Of a stretch of DNA of 14,337 bases, positions 12,650-14,337 are shown piece after piece. Source of the stretch: Pseudomonadales bacterium (GTDB taxonomy: Bacteria; Pseudomonadota; Gammaproteobacteria; Pseudomonadales; Pseudohongiellaceae); assembly GCA_022360535.1 (NCBI GenBank), contig JAKSCP010000347.1, positions 1 to 14,337 on the forward strand. Reading direction: 5' to 3'. Each line of letters begins with the position of its first letter. Within the stretch, counting starts at the first letter, position 1. Below the pieces are notes generated by a model. That model had not been told where the DNA came from. It saw only the letters and a program-made list of their open reading frames with translations, and did no database searches. Both the position numbers and the translations under genes were made by a program.

Positions 12650-13468
12650 TTACTCTTCGCCAAATTCTTTAGCCAGTTCCTGAGATCTTTTATCGGCAGC
12701 CGCGAGCGCTTCTCGTACCAGCTCGCGCAAACCACCAGACTCAAACACCTGTAAGGCTTGTTCAGTCGTTCCACCTGGTGATGTGACTTTGCGCTTTAAT
12801 TCAGCCACATCATCATCGCTGTTCACTGCCAGTTCAGCGGCTCCGAGTGCTGTTTGTAGACTGAGCTGTTCAGCCACGGATTCACTGAGACCAAGTTCTT
12901 TTGCTGCAGCTTGCATGGCTTCCAAAAACAGAAAGTAATAGGCAGGACCACTGCCTGACAAAGCGGTTACTGCGTCAATGGCTTGTTCCGAGTCAACCCA
13001 AACAGCAATTCCCACCGCTTCCATTAAGCTTTGTGCCAAATCCTTTTGCGTAGCTGAAACATGGACATTGGCAAACAGGCCACTGGCTCCGCGCCCGACC
13101 AGCGCTGGTGTGTTTGGCATGCAGCGCGTGATTGCAACGCTGTCACCCAACCAACTCGCCAGATTCGCGATAGGAATGCCAGCGGCTACGGAGACAACCA
13201 GAGGCGAATTGCCCGCCAGATCCAACTCCACACAAACCGATTTCATGACCTGAGGTTTTACCGCCAGAACCAGCACATCAACAGATTCTGCGATGGCCTG
13301 ATTACTACTGATTTGAACACCACAGTCCTGGTTAAGCTGCCGGAGTTTGTCAGAGTCAGTGTCTGCAGCAAACAGGGAGTTGGGATTGGCGCCTTTGGCA
13401 ATAAGGCCGCGAATAAGACTGCTCGCCATGTTGCCGGCCCCGATGAAGCCTATTGTTTCGGTTTCCAA
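12650..13468 (-). CDS. proC: Pyrroline-5-carboxylate reductase ProC
   Basis: Reduces 1-pyrroline-5-carboxylate to proline with NAD(P)H. I place the start at TTG 13468: it has GGAG seven bases upstream, puts the NAD(P)-binding strand TIGFIGAGNMA at residues 5-15 as in relatives, and gives 272 residues (E. coli 269). The frame stays open to a GTG at 13531, which would add 21 arginine-rich residues with no ribosome site. Later marks are VLVLAVKPQVM, CMPNTPALVGRGASGLF with the conserved proline-rich turn, ALSGSGPAYYFLFLEAM, and the substrate-binding VTSPGGTTEQALQVFE near the C-terminus. It is 31 bases before yggT and 150 bases after yggS. The shared location with the PLP-homeostasis gene yggS is conserved in gammaproteobacteria, though only an indirect metabolic link is known. 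Confidence 0.94.
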   Translation of the reverse strand: METETIGFIGAGNMASSLIRGLIAKGANPNSLFAADTDSDKLRQLNQDCGVQISSNQAIAESVDVLVLAVKPQVMKSVCVELDLAGNSPLVVSVAAGIPIANLASWLGDSVAITRCMPNTPALVGRGASGLFANVHVSATQKDLAQSLMEAVGIAVWVDSEQAIDAVTALSGSGPAYYFLFLEAMQAAAKELGLSESVAEQLSLQTALGAAELAVNSDDDVAELKRKVTSPGGTTEQALQVFESGGLRELVREALAAADKRSQELAKEFGEE

Positions 13469-13618
13469 AGGGCGTCTCCGAGCTGATTCCCTGGCTAATT
13501 CGATCTTGGGTGTGCGCTTGCCGCTGCTCACCCGGCATAGGAGCGCTATTCTAGCGCATTCGGCATTTGCCGGATAAGCCTAATATCCGTCTGTACACGG
13601 GGTGTGTCTTGTTGGCGC
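13469..13618 (-). other. Gap between yggS and proC, 150 bases
   Basis: Apart from the proC ribosome site, I see no ORF with a ribosome site and no strong terminator. A small CGGC-ATTT-GCCG hairpin is present around 13560-13571. If ProC really starts at the upstream GTG (13531) the gap shrinks to 87 bases. An internal promoter for proC is possible but I cannot point to one. Confidence 0.3.
13476..13479 (-). promoter_or_regulatory. Ribosome site supporting a TTG start for proC
   Basis: GGAG on the minus strand, seven bases before the TTG at 13468. It is the only good Shine-Dalgarno near the N-terminus and supports the rare TTG start over the upstream GTG at 13531. Confidence 0.5.
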
Positions 13619-14302
13619 CTAGTCGCGGGGCCCGAATATCGCTGTGCCAAGGCGAATCATGGTAGCGCCCTCGGCTATCGCCGCCTCAAAATCACTGCTC
13701 ATTCCCATTGACAGCGTATCCATGTGAGGATGATCCGCTTGCAGGGAATGGAACAGCTCGCTCAATTGCTGAAAACAAGCACGTTGCTGGGAAAACTCGG
13801 TTAAGGGCTCGGGGATTGCCATGATGCCCCGCAGCCGAAGCCGTGGGTAAGTTTCCAGGGATTGGCAAAGCGCTGCAGTTTCTGCCAAATCCACACCAGA
13901 CTTACTCGTTTCCTGCGACAGATTGACTTGCACGCAGACATTCAGTGGCGGCAACGAATCCGGTCGTTGCTCGTTCAAACGCTTGCCGATCTTTTCCCTG
14001 TCGACGCTGTGCACCCATTGGAAATTTTCTGCAATGCCTCGGGTTTTGTTCGACTGAATTGGCCCAATGAAATGCCATTGCAGCGACAGCTCTGACAGCA
14101 TCTCGATCTTCTCCAGCGCCTCTTGTAAATAGTTCTCTCCGAAGTTTTGCAGACCAGCGCCAGCAGCAAGGCGAATCTTATCGCTACTATGGCGTTTACT
14201 CACAGCCAGCAATTGCACTGAGCCTTCTTCGCGTGAATACAGTTGCTCAAGTCGCCGTATTTCCTGGTCCAGGTTGTGGATTCTTTCTGTTAGCTTGGTC
14301 AC
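13619..14302 (-). CDS. yggS: YggS/PROSC family PLP homeostasis protein
   Basis: A 227-residue single-domain TIM-barrel protein that binds pyridoxal 5'-phosphate and balances vitamin B6 and amino-acid pools without known catalysis. The PLP lysine is Lys36 in LLAVSKRHS. FGENYLQEA (54-62), WHFIGPIQSNK (76-86) and the C-terminal phosphate-binding MGMSSDFEAAI followed by IRLGTAIFG complete the family pattern. Length is close to the E. coli protein (234). The start is GTG at 14302 with only weak Shine-Dalgarno sequence; no better in-frame start lies between it and the conserved core. It is the first gene of the minus-strand unit inside the window. The promoter must lie at or beyond the right edge, where pseudomonads have the divergent pilT gene. 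Confidence 0.94.
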   Translation of the reverse strand: MTKLTERIHNLDQEIRRLEQLYSREEGSVQLLAVSKRHSSDKIRLAAGAGLQNFGENYLQEALEKIEMLSELSLQWHFIGPIQSNKTRGIAENFQWVHSVDREKIGKRLNEQRPDSLPPLNVCVQVNLSQETSKSGVDLAETAALCQSLETYPRLRLRGIMAIPEPLTEFSQQRACFQQLSELFHSLQADHPHMDTLSMGMSSDFEAAIAEGATMIRLGTAIFGPRD

Positions 14303-14337
14303 GTTTTAGCTAGGGATTTCCGGGGTTTAGGTCTGGG

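Noticed and set aside
13556..13580. GCCGGATAAG-like sequence resembling an enterobacterial REP/BIME element
   Set aside because: Only about ten bases match and the second palindromic half is absent; there is no second copy in the window.

Overview
The window is a gene-dense, protein-coding stretch of a chromosome, almost certainly from a gammaproteobacterium of the Pseudomonas/marine (Oceanospirillales, Cellvibrionales or Alteromonadales-like) type. The reasons are the gene order yggS-proC-yggT-metX-metW-rdgB-hemW, the lgt-thyA-folA cluster with a long Vibrio-type thymidylate synthase, and base composition near 50% GC by eye. I see no tRNA, rRNA, CRISPR array, insertion sequence, prophage or attachment site, and no gene-free gap above about 150 bases.

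Region 1 (1-3152) begins with the last 37 codons of a plus-strand gene whose tail resembles PtsP (enzyme I-Ntr), a known upstream neighbour of lgt. Five minus-strand genes follow, in transcription order: an NRDE/TANGO2 protein, a PaiB-like FMN-binding protein, a small outer-membrane lipoprotein with a possible overlapping leader ORF, a short encapsulated-ferritin-like protein (EncFtn), and a RimJ/RimL-type GNAT acetyltransferase. This is the accessory part of the window. EncFtn keeps the residues of the iron-oxidising site but lacks the C-terminal cargo tail, and no encapsulin shell gene lies beside it. Its promoter region carries a 19-bp dyad inside an overlong -35/-10 spacer.

Region 2 (about 3217-5480) is the plus-strand operon lgt-thyA-folA, with an extended -10 promoter in front of lgt. 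It makes the first enzyme of lipoprotein maturation and the thymidylate/dihydrofolate cycle. It ends tail-to-tail against argA with no intergenic base.

Region 3 (5481-7982) is the minus-strand pair argE-argA, the entry and deacetylation steps of arginine synthesis through acetylated intermediates.

Region 4 (8031-14302) is a long minus-strand unit, read in the order yggS, proC, yggT, metX, metW, rdgB, hemW, phhB. It covers PLP homeostasis, proline synthesis, a membrane protein, activation of homoserine for methionine, nucleotide-pool cleaning, a heme chaperone and pterin recycling. From metX on, genes overlap or are 5-9 bases apart, so they are probably co-transcribed, and a hairpin with a short T-rich tail after phhB probably ends the unit.

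Most of the window is ordinary core metabolism. The observations most worth a second look are the orphan, tail-less EncFtn with its MerR-like promoter layout, the leader ORF on the lipoprotein, and the residue pattern predicting that MetX uses succinyl-CoA.
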